A DNA stretch of 33,174 bases from an uncultured Alphaproteobacteria bacterium (GCA_902826335.1 CADEEL010000030.1:1-33174); one strand, 5' to 3'. Shown: positions 23,494-32,985, numbered from the stretch's first letter. Notes: generated by a model not told the origin, from the letters alone. Program-made: numbers and translations.

Positions 23494-23730
23494 CTAGTCC
23501 TTCTTCCAGCGCTTCTCAGCAGCCTTCTTAGCTATCGCCGCACGCTTCGCGGGGCTGAGTTTTCGCGCGCGGGCACGGCCGCCCTTGGCACCCAGCGCCT
23601 TAGCGTTGGGGTCTTTCCCGTCGTTCTCAGACGGCTTCTCTTCAATGTCGCCAACGGCGATCCGGCCCACCTTGATGGCCGCGCCGATTGCGTCAGCCGG
23701 GCGCTTCTCTCCTCGGGGGCCTTTAGGCAT
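23494..23730 (-). CDS. Small basic histone-H1-like protein
   Basis: 78 residues from the ATG at 23730. The sequence MPKGPRGEKRPADAIGAAIKVGRIAVGDIEE, then KDPNAKALGAKGGRARARKLSPAKRAAIAKKAAEKRWKKD, is a widespread small alphaproteobacterial protein type with a Lys/Arg/Ala-rich tail resembling histone H1-like or short RNA/DNA-binding proteins. No function is established. An in-frame start at 23745 is possible, but MPKGP is the usual N-terminus. Its stop abuts the Fic stop tail to tail, and its start overlaps the stop of the membrane-protein gene by eight bases, so those two are probably one transcript. Confidence 0.75.
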   Translation of the reverse strand: MPKGPRGEKRPADAIGAAIKVGRIAVGDIEEKPSENDGKDPNAKALGAKGGRARARKLSPAKRAAIAKKAAEKRWKKD

Positions 23731-23953
23731 GGGGCTTGTCTCCAAGAAGCTTCGTAAGGGACCAGATGATTGCGATGATGCCGAATAGCGTCGCTAGCGC
23801 GAAGGCTCCCACGATGCTGATATGTAGATCGACGCCAAAGCCCGTTTCGTAGTTCGCGGCCACGAGGCATCCAGCGGCAACAGCGGGCGCCACCAGAACC
23901 AAGCCGAGCAACAGAACTGCGAGGGGAGCCGGGCGCTGCATAGCGCTAAGCAT
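23723..23953 (-). CDS. Small two-helix membrane protein
   Basis: About 76 residues from ATG 23953, or 72 from ATG 23941; neither has a clear ribosome-binding site. It has two hydrophobic segments, PLAVLLLGLVLVAPAVAAGCLVAA and ISIVGAFALATLFGIIAIIWSLT, with a short polar loop and a charged C-terminus (KLLGDKPHA). No family is recognised. It is cargo of the IS1-like element and overlaps the following small basic-protein gene. The sequence has normal membrane-protein composition, which supports it being real. Confidence 0.55.
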   Translation of the reverse strand: MLSAMQRPAPLAVLLLGLVLVAPAVAAGCLVAANYETGFGVDLHISIVGAFALATLFGIIAIIWSLTKLLGDKPHA

Positions 23954-23999
23954 GGGCCGCGCCGGCGCCAAACTCAAGGCAGAGTCAATCGCCCCGGAT

Positions 24000-24018
24000 T
24001 TCAAACTGAGACACTACC
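24000..24018 (-). repeat. Right terminal inverted repeat of the IS1-like element
   Basis: Exact reverse complement of 20570-20588. Confidence 0.9.
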
Positions 24019-24026
24019 ATTCTATG
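24019..24026 (+). repeat. Right target-site duplication of the IS1-like element
   Basis: ATTCTATG, identical to 20562-20569. It ends exactly where the left end of the IS1595-like element begins. Confidence 0.85.
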
Positions 24027-24051
24027 CGCAATTGTCCCCGCAGACCAAGTA
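24027..24051 (+). repeat. Left terminal inverted repeat of the IS1595-like element
   Basis: Starts CGCAATTGTCCCC and ends CAAGTA; 21 of 25 bases match the reverse complement of 25996-26020. Confidence 0.75.
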
Positions 24052-24204
24052 ATGCCCGGGTTCGATCTTTGGTCCGGGGCCGTTCCATGATCCCCCATAT
24101 CTTGAATCCGCGCGGAACATTCCTTGGGCGGAAGGACGCGCGGCGGGACTCCTTGCTCCCAGGGGACTCGGGTAGGCATAGCTTCGCAACGCGCGAGGCT
24201 ATGC

Positions 24205-24558
24205 ATGGGAAATCAGTGGGACCCGCCGGACGCTCCTTCGAAGGAGCAGCCATTTCTTCCGGGCCTCGATCCAGAGGCCGAGGATATCAAGGCTGCGCTG
24301 CGCATCCAATCTCACCACGTGAATCGAGTTCACGTGCGGTTTTGGAACGAAATGGCGCGCATCACCGTGGGCGAACTGAATTTACCGGGGCTCCCGTCAA
24401 CTTGGAGCTATGCCTTCACCATGAGGTGGATGGAGGCCCTTCAGTTAGCAGACCTCATTTATCGCGAATACGACAGGGAAACCGAAGCTATTCAACGCTT
24501 GCTAGACGAAGCTTCCGCGCAAAACGAGCGCGACAATACGGCGACGAAAGGAGCCTGA
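24205..24558 (+). CDS. Hypothetical passenger protein of the IS1595-like element
   Basis: 117 residues from the ATG at 24205. The sequence is mostly helical and acidic-polar: DPEAEDIKAALRIQSHHVNRVHVRFWNEMARITVG, then TWSYAFTMRWMEALQLADLIYREYDRETEAIQRLLDEA. No family is recognised and no signal or membrane segment is seen. A 7-bp stem (24176-24182 with 24198-24204) ends directly before the ATG, with a possible GAGG ribosome-binding site beside it. It lies one base before the GTG of the next gene, so the pair is probably an operon. A longer frame back to 24124 is less likely. Confidence 0.6.
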   Translation: MGNQWDPPDAPSKEQPFLPGLDPEAEDIKAALRIQSHHVNRVHVRFWNEMARITVGELNLPGLPSTWSYAFTMRWMEALQLADLIYREYDRETEAIQRLLDEASAQNERDNTATKGA

Positions 24559-24559
24559 G

Positions 24560-25051
24560 GTGGCTGGCACGCAGCCTCCCAAGGGCCCCTCTTCGCTACG
24601 GGGGCAGCGGCCGCCTAACCAGAAAGCGCAGGCCGTTAGTAACAAGACGCCCTCCCTCGGAGCCTTGGCGGGTGGCGAGGCCGCCCCAGAAGAATCCCGG
24701 CGACGCTCGCGTCGTCGGAGCAGTAAGTTTGACATCAGCTATGGGACGCTTCGCATGAAGGCGTACCCGCTTACCGACGCGCATCTCGTGAACCTGTCAT
24801 TGTTCGACACATTCGCCGGCCTTCTGTTTTCAGCGACGACGGGGTGCGCGGTGTTTGTTCTCGACGTTTCGCGCGATCTATCCCTTGCGCCGGACGCGGC
24901 AGCGACAAGTGTTGCCTTCTGGTCGGGCGCGAGGATCGCCGTGGCTGTCTTCGGCGTCCTATCGTTTGTCGGTTTCGCGGTGACGCTCTTTGTGCGGCAT
25001 GGCCACCTAAAGACCTTGAAAGACAACACGGTGTTTGATGATGACGAATAA
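24560..25051 (+). CDS. Two-helix membrane passenger protein
   Basis: 163 residues from a GTG at 24560, with an excellent AAAGGAG six bases upstream. The first 70 residues are basic and disordered (SRRRSRRRSSKF). Two membrane helices follow (FDTFAGLLFSATTGCAVFVLDV and ARIAVAVFGVLSFVGFAVTLFV), then a short charged tail ending FDDDE. The C-terminus is probably cytoplasmic. No family is recognised. It follows the 24205 gene with one base between them, which suggests that the soluble and membrane proteins act together. It converges on the transposase. Confidence 0.65.
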   Translation: MAGTQPPKGPSSLRGQRPPNQKAQAVSNKTPSLGALAGGEAAPEESRRRSRRRSSKFDISYGTLRMKAYPLTDAHLVNLSLFDTFAGLLFSATTGCAVFVLDVSRDLSLAPDAAATSVAFWSGARIAVAVFGVLSFVGFAVTLFVRHGHLKTLKDNTVFDDDE

Positions 25052-25083
25052 CCGCTTCGACCGGCTCCTCACCGCGATGGCGA

Positions 25084-25971
25084 CTAAGAAGCCGCTTGCG
25101 GGAAAGAGAGCAAGAGGGCGTCGAGCATCAGATGAGGATGCCGACGCAGATTGTGACGGAACTCAAACTCGTGAAGGTAAAGCTGGAAATGCTTCGCCGA
25201 CACGTGGACGTAAGTCCCGGAAATCCCCCGCTTCACGTTCGCCCAAAACCCCTCCAGCGCGTTGACGTGCACATCGCCCCGCACATATTCGCCGCGCGCG
25301 TGGTTGACGGTCTCGACCCGGTATTCATCGCGCGGGATCACGGCGAACACCTTGGCTTCGTCGCTCATCAGACGCGAGCCCGGCTTGATGTGTTGCGCGA
25401 TCAAAGGCCCGACGCTTTTGAAGGTGCGGTCGGGGATGTGCTTGGCGATCACGTCGCCCTCTCGCTCCAACATGCCGAGCGCGACCTTCTTGTCGCACCG
25501 GCCGCGCTTGTCGGCGCCGCCGACGAAGGCCTTGTCGATCTCAACGGGCTTGGCCCCGCCGCCCGATCCGCCGAGCGGGGGATCGCCATCGACATAGCCC
25601 ATGTACTGGCGGATGCGGTTGCCGATGCGCCAGGCGCATTTGTAGGTGACGCCCAGGGCGCGCTGGATTTCCTTGGACGAGAGCCCGTTCCGCGACGTGC
25701 AGAACAGGAACATGACGAAGAACCAGTCCTTGAGGCCGGTGCGGGTCTTCTCGAAGGGGGTTCCGGCGGTCGGGTAGACCTGATGGCCGCACCATTCGCA
25801 GGCGTAGGAGCGGCGCAGCTTGACCCGGTGATAGTGCGCCTGCCGCTGGCAGCCCGCGCAGCGGAACCGGCCCCCGTAGCGGACCCGCATCAGGTGTTCG
25901 AGGCAGGAATCATCGTCCGGGAACCGAGCGTCGAATTCCTTTTTGGTCGGCGGTTTGGGCGTCTTGCTCAT
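25084..25971 (-). CDS. IS1595-family (ISXO2-like) transposase
   Basis: 295 residues. An N-terminal zinc ribbon (C38, C41, C58, C61 in RCAGC and CEWCG) is followed by the ISXO2-like catalytic domain: D146 in VEIDKAFVGG, D204 in LMSDEAKVF, and N238/E240 in HVNALEGFWANVKRG. The block STPFEKTRTGLKDWFFVMFLF-like TAGTPFEKTRTGL is typical. Full length, with no frameshift. A strong promoter inside the right terminal repeat drives it, and the -10 box ends six bases before the ATG. Confidence 0.93.
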   Translation of the reverse strand: MSKTPKPPTKKEFDARFPDDDSCLEHLMRVRYGGRFRCAGCQRQAHYHRVKLRRSYACEWCGHQVYPTAGTPFEKTRTGLKDWFFVMFLFCTSRNGLSSKEIQRALGVTYKCAWRIGNRIRQYMGYVDGDPPLGGSGGGAKPVEIDKAFVGGADKRGRCDKKVALGMLEREGDVIAKHIPDRTFKSVGPLIAQHIKPGSRLMSDEAKVFAVIPRDEYRVETVNHARGEYVRGDVHVNALEGFWANVKRGISGTYVHVSAKHFQLYLHEFEFRHNLRRHPHLMLDALLLSFPQAAS

Positions 25972-25977
25972 GCGTTC

Positions 25978-26006
25978 AATATAGCTGTAGCGCCATACTT
26001 GTTCAA
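25978..26006 (-). promoter_or_regulatory. Promoter of the IS1595-like transposase, within the element end
   Basis: On the minus strand TTGAAC (26006-26001), a 17-base spacer and TATATT (25983-25978). The -35 box lies inside the right terminal inverted repeat, so transposase binding could repress it. Six bases separate the -10 box from the ATG, predicting a leaderless mRNA. Confidence 0.75.
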
Positions 26007-26020
26007 GGGGGACAATTGCG
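25996..26020 (-). repeat. Right terminal inverted repeat of the IS1595-like element
   Basis: Partner of 24027-24051; the outer 13 bases (26008-26020) are a perfect match. Confidence 0.75.
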
Positions 26021-26088
26021 ATTCAATTCTGCGCCGCAACGATCGGCGCGCTTGAACTCCCCCACCCCTCGGCCCTACGTCACCAATT

Positions 26089-28556
<2,468 letters not shown>

Positions 28557-28560
<4 letters not shown>

Positions 28561-28844
28561 TCGCGCGCCAGCGTTTGGACCTATGGCTGTGGCGGGCCAG
28601 ATTCTTCAAGACGCGCGCCGCCGCGAGCGACGCGGTCGAGTCGGGCGCGGTGCGCTTGGCGCGGGTCGGCGCGGTGGCGCTTGTGCGCCGCGCCGGCGTG
28701 CAAATCGGCGCGGGCGACGTGCTCTGCATCGCCAATCATGCGGGCGTGCAAATTGTTGAGGTTCGCGCCCTGTGCGCGCGGCGCGGCCCAGCGGCCGAAG
28801 CGCGCAGCCTTTACCGCGCGGCCGAAGCGGCGCTTGACGCTTAG
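28557..28844 (+). CDS. S4-domain RNA-binding protein (Hsp15-like)
   Basis: 95 residues from a GTG that overlaps the helicase stop by four bases. The sequence RQRLDLWLWRARFFKTRAAASDAVESGAVRL is the S4 RNA-binding motif, as in HslR/Hsp15. The following strands (RAGVQIGAGDVLCI, VQIVEVRAL) complete the fold. Hsp15 in E. coli rescues stalled 50S subunits carrying tRNA; the same role is possible here but not shown. Coupling to an RNA helicase suggests a shared role in RNA or ribosome handling. Confidence 0.88.
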
Positions 28845-28889
28845 TCCCATGGCCGCCATCTGAGCGCCCAAGTCCTCAAAGGCCAAGCC

Positions 28890-29231
28890 ATGACCTATAT
28901 CGTCACCGACGCGTGCGTGAAATGCAAATACATGGATTGCATCGAGGTCTGCCCCGTCGATTGCTTTTATGAGGGGGAGAATTTCCTCGTCATCCACCCG
29001 GATGAATGCATCGATTGCGGCGTCTGCGAGCCCGAATGCCCGGTCGACGCGATCAAGCCGGACACGGAAGATGACCCGGACGGCAAATGGCTCAAGGTCA
29101 ATACGGATTTCTCCAAGACCTGGCCGAACATCACCCGCAAGGGAACCCCGCCCGCCGATGCGGACGCCTTTAAGGACGAGAAGGGCAAGTTCGAGAAATA
29201 TTTCAGCGCCAATCCCGGGAAAGGCGAATAA
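28890..29231 (+). CDS. fdxA: 7Fe ferredoxin FdxA
   Basis: 113 residues. Cysteines at 9, 17 and 50 can hold a [3Fe-4S] cluster and those at 21, 40, 43 and 46 a [4Fe-4S] cluster, with extra Cys at 12 and 25. This matches the Azotobacter FdI pattern shifted by one. The C-terminal region ([17 protein letters not shown]) is the usual long tail of this FdxA type. It is a small cytoplasmic electron carrier of low potential. It is followed at once by a 30-bp perfect palindrome that probably terminates transcription. Confidence 0.95.
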   Translation: MTYIVTDACVKCKYMDCIEVCPVDCFYEGENFLVIHPDECIDCGVCEPECPVDAIKPDTEDDPDGKWLKVNTDFSKTWPNITRKGTPPADADAFKDEKGKFEKYFSANPGKGE

Positions 29232-29232
29232 T

Positions 29233-29270
29233 ATGTAGGCCTGCGAATTCGCAGGCCTACATCCCACTTT
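29233..29270 (+). terminator. Perfect 30-bp palindrome acting as terminator after fdxA
   Basis: 29233-29262 is a perfect 15+15 palindrome centred on GAATTC, with arms starting ATGTAGGCCTGCG. A weak T-run (CTTTT) follows. It begins one base after the fdxA stop. Confidence 0.6.
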
Positions 29271-29467
29271 TGCGGCGGCTCGTAAGCGCGCTGAACCGGC
29301 GTCAGCCTTTCGAGAAGCTGAATTTTATGATAGTGTAATATTTGTTTCGGGGGCGTGCGCGCCCTTGGACGCATCGGGTTCTCGCGCAATCAGTCCCTAG
29401 AAAAGGGTCGCTTCGCCGAAGGCGTCGCGGGCGCCGATGCGGTGGGTTTTGTACAACAGGGAACATT

Positions 29468-29992
29468 ATGACCGTTCAGACAGCGATCGCGCCGGCGTCG
29501 TTTCGCGCCGGCGACCACATTGTGTATCCCGCCCATGGCGTCGGCCGCGTGACTGGCGTCGAAAAGCAGATGGTCGCGGGCCATCCGCTGGAAGTGTTTG
29601 TAATCCAGTTTGATCAAGACAAGATGACGCTGCGTGTGCCGACAGCGAAGGCCAAGTCCTGCGGCATGCGTCCGCTCGCCTCCGCGCAAGTGGTCGGCGA
29701 CGCCATGAAGACGCTGACGGGCCGGGCCCGCATCAAGCGCACGATGTGGAGCCGCCGCGCCCAGGAATACGAAGCCAAGATCAATTCGGGCGATCTCATT
29801 TCCATCGCCGAAGTGGTGCGCGATCTCCACCGCAGCGCCGATCAGCCGGAGCAATCCTATTCCGAGCGTCAGCTTTATGAATCGGCGCTCGATCGAATGG
29901 CGCGCGAATTGGCCGTGGTCGAGAAGATCAATCGCGAACAGGCGATTGCGAAGCTGACCCATTCGCTGACGCTGAAGAAGCAGGCGGCGTAA
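29468..29992 (+). CDS. CarD-family transcriptional regulator
   Basis: 174 residues from the ATG at 29468. The N-terminal RNA-polymerase-interacting (Tudor-like) domain reads FRAGDHIVYPAHGVGRVTGVEKQMVAGHPLEVFVIQFDQDKMTLRVPT, and the helical C-terminal DNA-binding domain contains TMWSRRAQEYEAKINSGDLISIAEVVRDLHR and ESALDRMARELAVVEKI. CarD contacts the RNA polymerase beta subunit and stabilises open promoter complexes, including rRNA promoters. The upstream 200 bases are partly AT-rich (29326-29344) and probably hold the promoter. A strong terminator follows. Confidence 0.93.
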   Translation: MTVQTAIAPASFRAGDHIVYPAHGVGRVTGVEKQMVAGHPLEVFVIQFDQDKMTLRVPTAKAKSCGMRPLASAQVVGDAMKTLTGRARIKRTMWSRRAQEYEAKINSGDLISIAEVVRDLHRSADQPEQSYSERQLYESALDRMARELAVVEKINREQAIAKLTHSLTLKKQAA

Positions 29993-30017
29993 GGCCAAGC
30001 CACGTGCATGCGAAAGA

Positions 30018-30041
30018 GGCGGGCGAAAGCCCGCCTTTTTT
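30018..30041 (+). terminator. Rho-independent terminator of carD
   Basis: GGCGGGC (30018-30024), GAAA loop, GCCCGCC (30029-30035), then six Ts. A textbook intrinsic terminator 26 bases after the carD stop. Confidence 0.95.
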
Positions 30042-30058
30042 GTCGCCGTTGACCAAGC

Positions 30059-30937
30059 CTAACTTTGCGCCAGCACTTCGATCTGTTCGGGGTGATCGAC
30101 GCACACGAGCGGCCCGCCGCGATTGGCCGTCCGCCCGCGCACCCGCACGCGCTGGCCTTCGTAGGACGCGAACGCCGGGCCGCGCGCGCTCCAGTCCGAG
30201 ACGTTTTGCCCATAAACCCCGATCGTCACATCGCTGCGATAATCCTCGCCGAAATTGAGATAGACGCGCTCATCATTGGCGCTCACCTGCCGCACGCGCC
30301 CTTCGATGATGAGGAAGGGGCCCTGATTGCAGCGATTGGGCAAAGACTCGGCCCGCGCCAACGCCGCTTCGGCCGTCAGGACGCGGTAATCGGCCAGCGC
30401 CCACAGGCCACGCCGCTCGCGCCGCGCCTGCGCCTCCGCCGCCAGCAACTCATCCGCGCGCGCAACATTCTCCTTGCGTGTGCGCACGCGTGCGAACCCT
30501 TCGACGAGCATCGCCTGCTGCACCCAGATCCAGCGCCCGCCCTCGCTCTGCACGAACAATTGCGCCAACGCTGTCTCGGCGGGCGCTGCCTCTTCCGGGC
30601 TCGCCGCCGCCGCTGGGGCTGGCCCCGCGGCGACCGCCGGCGTTTGCGGCGCGCGCGGCGCCAGCCGTCGTGTTCCACCATAAGCGAGCCGCGCGGGGCG
30701 ATGCAGCACCAGCCGCTCAAGCCCGGCGCGGGCTTCGCGTGCGAACGGCGCCTGCCCATAGGGCGCTTCGATCCCGGTCAGCGTCACGCGCAGGCCCGTA
30801 TCGAGCACGACGGTGTCGCCATCCGCCACTTCAGCAACGCGGCCCTGTTCGCCGTCCGCCAGCCCCTCGGTTTGTGGTCCGCACGCTGTGAGTGCGCCGA
30901 TCATCAGCGCCGCCGCGATCATCTGTAGTCTGCGCAT
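30059..30937 (-). CDS. SNase-like (thermonuclease-fold) lipoprotein
   Basis: 292 residues. The lipobox ALTAC (C19) marks a lipoprotein. The OB-fold nuclease start EVADGDTVVLDTGLRVTLTGIEAP, then FAREARAGLERLVLHR, later MLVEGFARVRTRKENV and AEAQARRERRGLW, follow the staphylococcal nuclease pattern. A 35-residue Ala/Pro-rich insert splits the domain near residues 85-120. The C-terminal part (IIEGRVRQVSANDERVYLNFGEDYRSDVTIGV) looks like a second OB-like module. The catalytic Glu after the GIEAP turn is not clearly placed, so activity is uncertain. The gene converges on carD. Confidence 0.85.
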   Translation of the reverse strand: MRRLQMIAAALMIGALTACGPQTEGLADGEQGRVAEVADGDTVVLDTGLRVTLTGIEAPYGQAPFAREARAGLERLVLHRPARLAYGGTRRLAPRAPQTPAVAAGPAPAAAASPEEAAPAETALAQLFVQSEGGRWIWVQQAMLVEGFARVRTRKENVARADELLAAEAQARRERRGLWALADYRVLTAEAALARAESLPNRCNQGPFLIIEGRVRQVSANDERVYLNFGEDYRSDVTIGVYGQNVSDWSARGPAFASYEGQRVRVRGRTANRGGPLVCVDHPEQIEVLAQS

Positions 30938-30990
30938 ATCGGCCCCTCCGCATTGTCGCCGCGCCGGGCCCGGGCCATAACAACCGCCAA

Positions 30991-31064
30991 GGCTCCGTAG
31001 CTCAGCTGGATAGAGCGGCTCCGTCCTAAGGAGATGGTCGGGGGTTCGACTCCCTCCGGGGCCG
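30991..31064 (+). tRNA. tRNA-Arg (anticodon CCT)
   Basis: Folds as a cloverleaf: acceptor GGCTCCG with CGGGGCC, D arm GCTC-GAGC, anticodon loop GTCCTAA (CCT at 31025-31027, reading AGG), T arm GGGGG-TTCGACT-CCCTC and discriminator G. One stem position (27-43) is a G-A mismatch. CCA is not encoded. Confidence 0.93.
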
Positions 31065-31113
31065 CATGAATGCGCGATGATCGCCCGATTCGGGTGGGGA
31101 CAGGAGGTCCGGC

Positions 31114-32985
31114 ATGAGGCGCGGAAGGGACCGGCGATACGGGAATGCCTGGGCTCGGCTCGCCGCCTGGTTCACCGCCAGCGCCGCGCGCCGCGCGCCA
31201 GGGCGCCGTTGGCTTATTCTGATGAGCCTGTTCGTCGCCTGGTTGGCGGCCGGCACGATCGGTTGGGCGGGCGAGGGCGTGCTCGAAGCCATCTACCGCA
31301 CCTTCGGCGCGCTTTCGATGCAGGATGTCTACACATCCCTCACGCCCGAGCAGATGCCCCTGCAGATCGCGCGCTTCGCCGGCCTCGCCATTCCGCTGGT
31401 CGGCTTGTTGTTTGCGTTTTCCGGCGCGCTCGGCCGCTCGCTGGCGCAAGCCTTCTCGGCCTGGTCCGCCGATCACATCGTCATCACCGGCGCCGGGGCG
31501 GGCCCCTTGGCGTTGGCGCAAGATTGCCTCGCGCGCGGCGATTGCGTTGTCCTGATCGCACGCGGCATCGCCGAGGAGACATCCTGGCACGTCGCCCGCG
31601 CCGGCGGCTGGGTGATCGAGGGGGATGCGGCGCGCATTGAGATCCTGGCGGGCGCGCGCGCGCACCGGGCCGCCCACGTCGTCGCGTTCGATGACAACGA
31701 AACGCTCAACCTTGAAATCGAGGCGCTGGTGCGCGGTCTGGCCCAGCGCAAACGCGTGCGCCGCGCAATCGCCGTGCACGTCGCCACGCAAACACCCGCG
31801 CTTCTGCTCGAGGCGCGCGAAATGCGCTCTCATGAGCAAGCCAAGCGCGACGCCGCGGCGAAGCTTGCCAAGGTCGATCCCGAGTCCGCGCTGGTCATCG
31901 ATGCAAAGCCGTTCTCGATCGATGAAATCGCCGCGCGCGAGTTGATCCAGAAGGAGGCGGCGACGATCCTCGCGCAGGCCGCCGCGCGCGGGCTTGAGCG
32001 CCCGCACTTGGTGTTCTTTGGTTTTGATGAGGCGGGCGAAGCGCTCGCCGTGCGCGCCTTCATGTCGCTCTGGTCCGCGCACTTCGCGGCCCCGCGCGTC
32101 ACGGTGATGACGCCCGATCACGAGCGCGCGGCGCGGCGCTTTCAGGCGCGTCGTCCCCAAGCCTTCGCCTATCCCGAGCTGTGGGTCGCGGATATTTCCT
32201 TCCAGCCCTTCGATTGGCGCGAACGCCCGGTTGACGGCGCGCTGCTGGATGAGATCGCGCAATTGCGCGGTCCCGCCGCCGCGATCGTTGTGGCCACGGG
32301 AATTGACGCCGATAACATCCTGCTCGCGCTGGCATTGAAGCGCGCGTGCAATCTTGCCGAAAACTGGCCCGTGCCGATTTATATGAAGGAGAAGACTCGC
32401 TCGGAATTCTCGCAGCAATATGCGCGCGGCGATGAAACCGAGGCGCTCGACGCCTATCTGCGCGCCTTCGGCGCGTGCGAAAACGCCGCCACCCGCACGC
32501 ACATTATCGAGGGCGTCCTGGATCGCGGCGCCGCCATCGCGCACGCGCATTATGTGGAGGATATGGCCGCGCGCGAGTCCGTTTCGATGCGAGAGCTTCA
32601 GGCCGTGGCGCGCAAATGGGGCGAAGTGCGCGAGACTTATCGGGATGCGAACCGCGCCAGCGCCGATTCCGCCATGGTGAAAATGTGGGATGCGGGCTGG
32701 CGCCCGGCCGCGTCTGAGGAAAGAGAGCAAGCCCAGACCGAACCCGCCGTCGCCGACGATATGATGATGCGCATGGCTGAGCGAGAGCATGATCGATGGG
32801 TCGCCGAGCGCCTGATGAACGGCTGGCGCCCCGGCGCCAAGCGGGACAACGCCCTGCGCGTGCACACCGATCTGGTCGCCTGGTCGGCGCTCACGGAAGA
32901 AAAGCGCGCCCGCGACGCAACACAGGTGAAGGCCGCGATGAATGTCGGCCGTGCGCTCAATCGGCGCGGCTTCGTCAAGCGATAG
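31114..32985 (+). CDS. Membrane protein with TrkA-like NAD-binding and RyR domains
   Basis: 623 residues. Two N-terminal membrane helices (WLILMSLFVAWLAAGTIGWAG and ARFAGLAIPLVGLLFAFSGAL) flank a pore-like loop lacking the GYG potassium filter. A Rossmann-type domain starts HIVITGAGAGPLALAQDCLARGDCVVLIAR, and a second similar half (HLVFFGFDEAGEALAVRAFM) follows. The C-terminus (about 545-610) is a ryanodine-receptor RyR domain: EREHDRWVAERLMNGWRPG, then LVAWSALTEEKRARDATQV. Such TrkA-RyR proteins look like ligand-gated channels or membrane sensors; the ligand is unknown. AGGAGG six bases before the ATG fixes the start. It begins 49 bases after the tRNA-Arg gene. Confidence 0.82.
   Translation: MRRGRDRRYGNAWARLAAWFTASAARRAPGRRWLILMSLFVAWLAAGTIGWAGEGVLEAIYRTFGALSMQDVYTSLTPEQMPLQIARFAGLAIPLVGLLFAFSGALGRSLAQAFSAWSADHIVITGAGAGPLALAQDCLARGDCVVLIARGIAEETSWHVARAGGWVIEGDAARIEILAGARAHRAAHVVAFDDNETLNLEIEALVRGLAQRKRVRRAIAVHVATQTPALLLEAREMRSHEQAKRDAAAKLAKVDPESALVIDAKPFSIDEIAARELIQKEAATILAQAAARGLERPHLVFFGFDEAGEALAVRAFMSLWSAHFAAPRVTVMTPDHERAARRFQARRPQAFAYPELWVADISFQPFDWRERPVDGALLDEIAQLRGPAAAIVVATGIDADNILLALALKRACNLAENWPVPIYMKEKTRSEFSQQYARGDETEALDAYLRAFGACENAATRTHIIEGVLDRGAAIAHAHYVEDMAARESVSMRELQAVARKWGEVRETYRDANRASADSAMVKMWDAGWRPAASEEREQAQTEPAVADDMMMRMAEREHDRWVAERLMNGWRPGAKRDNALRVHTDLVAWSALTEEKRARDATQVKAAMNVGRALNRRGFVKR

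Larger units (their letters stand above)
20570..24018. mobile_element. 3,449-bp IS1-like element carrying a Fic gene and other cargo
   Basis: A perfect 19-bp inverted repeat bounds this segment (20570-20588 and 24000-24018) and is flanked by an 8-bp direct repeat, ATTCTATG. That is the footprint of DDE transposition. Between the ends are an IS1-type transposase, a Fic-domain protein, a small RHH-like protein, a small basic protein and a small membrane protein. The ends begin GGT as in IS1, and 8 bp fits IS1-family duplications. At 3.4 kb it is far larger than a typical IS1 (under 1 kb) because of the cargo. Intact ends and a perfect duplication suggest a recent insertion. Confidence 0.9.
24027..26020. 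mobile_element. 1,994-bp IS1595-like element with two passenger genes
   Basis: Imperfect terminal inverted repeats of 25 bp (21 matches; the outer 13 are perfect) lie at 24027-24051 and 25996-26020. They enclose an ISXO2/IS1595-type transposase and two unrelated plus-strand genes. No second copy of the right-type end exists near the transposase stop, so the passengers belong inside the element. IS1595 elements with passengers are known. The flanking eight bases (ATTCTATG and ATTCAATT) are similar but not identical, so no clean duplication can be claimed. The IS1-like element abuts its left end. Confidence 0.75.

Noticed and set aside
30919-32865. 648-residue open frame on the minus strand opposite the RyR-domain gene
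   Set aside because: Low-complexity Arg/Gly/His-rich translation, no recognisable motif, and it covers a tRNA gene. It is a shadow frame caused by high GC.
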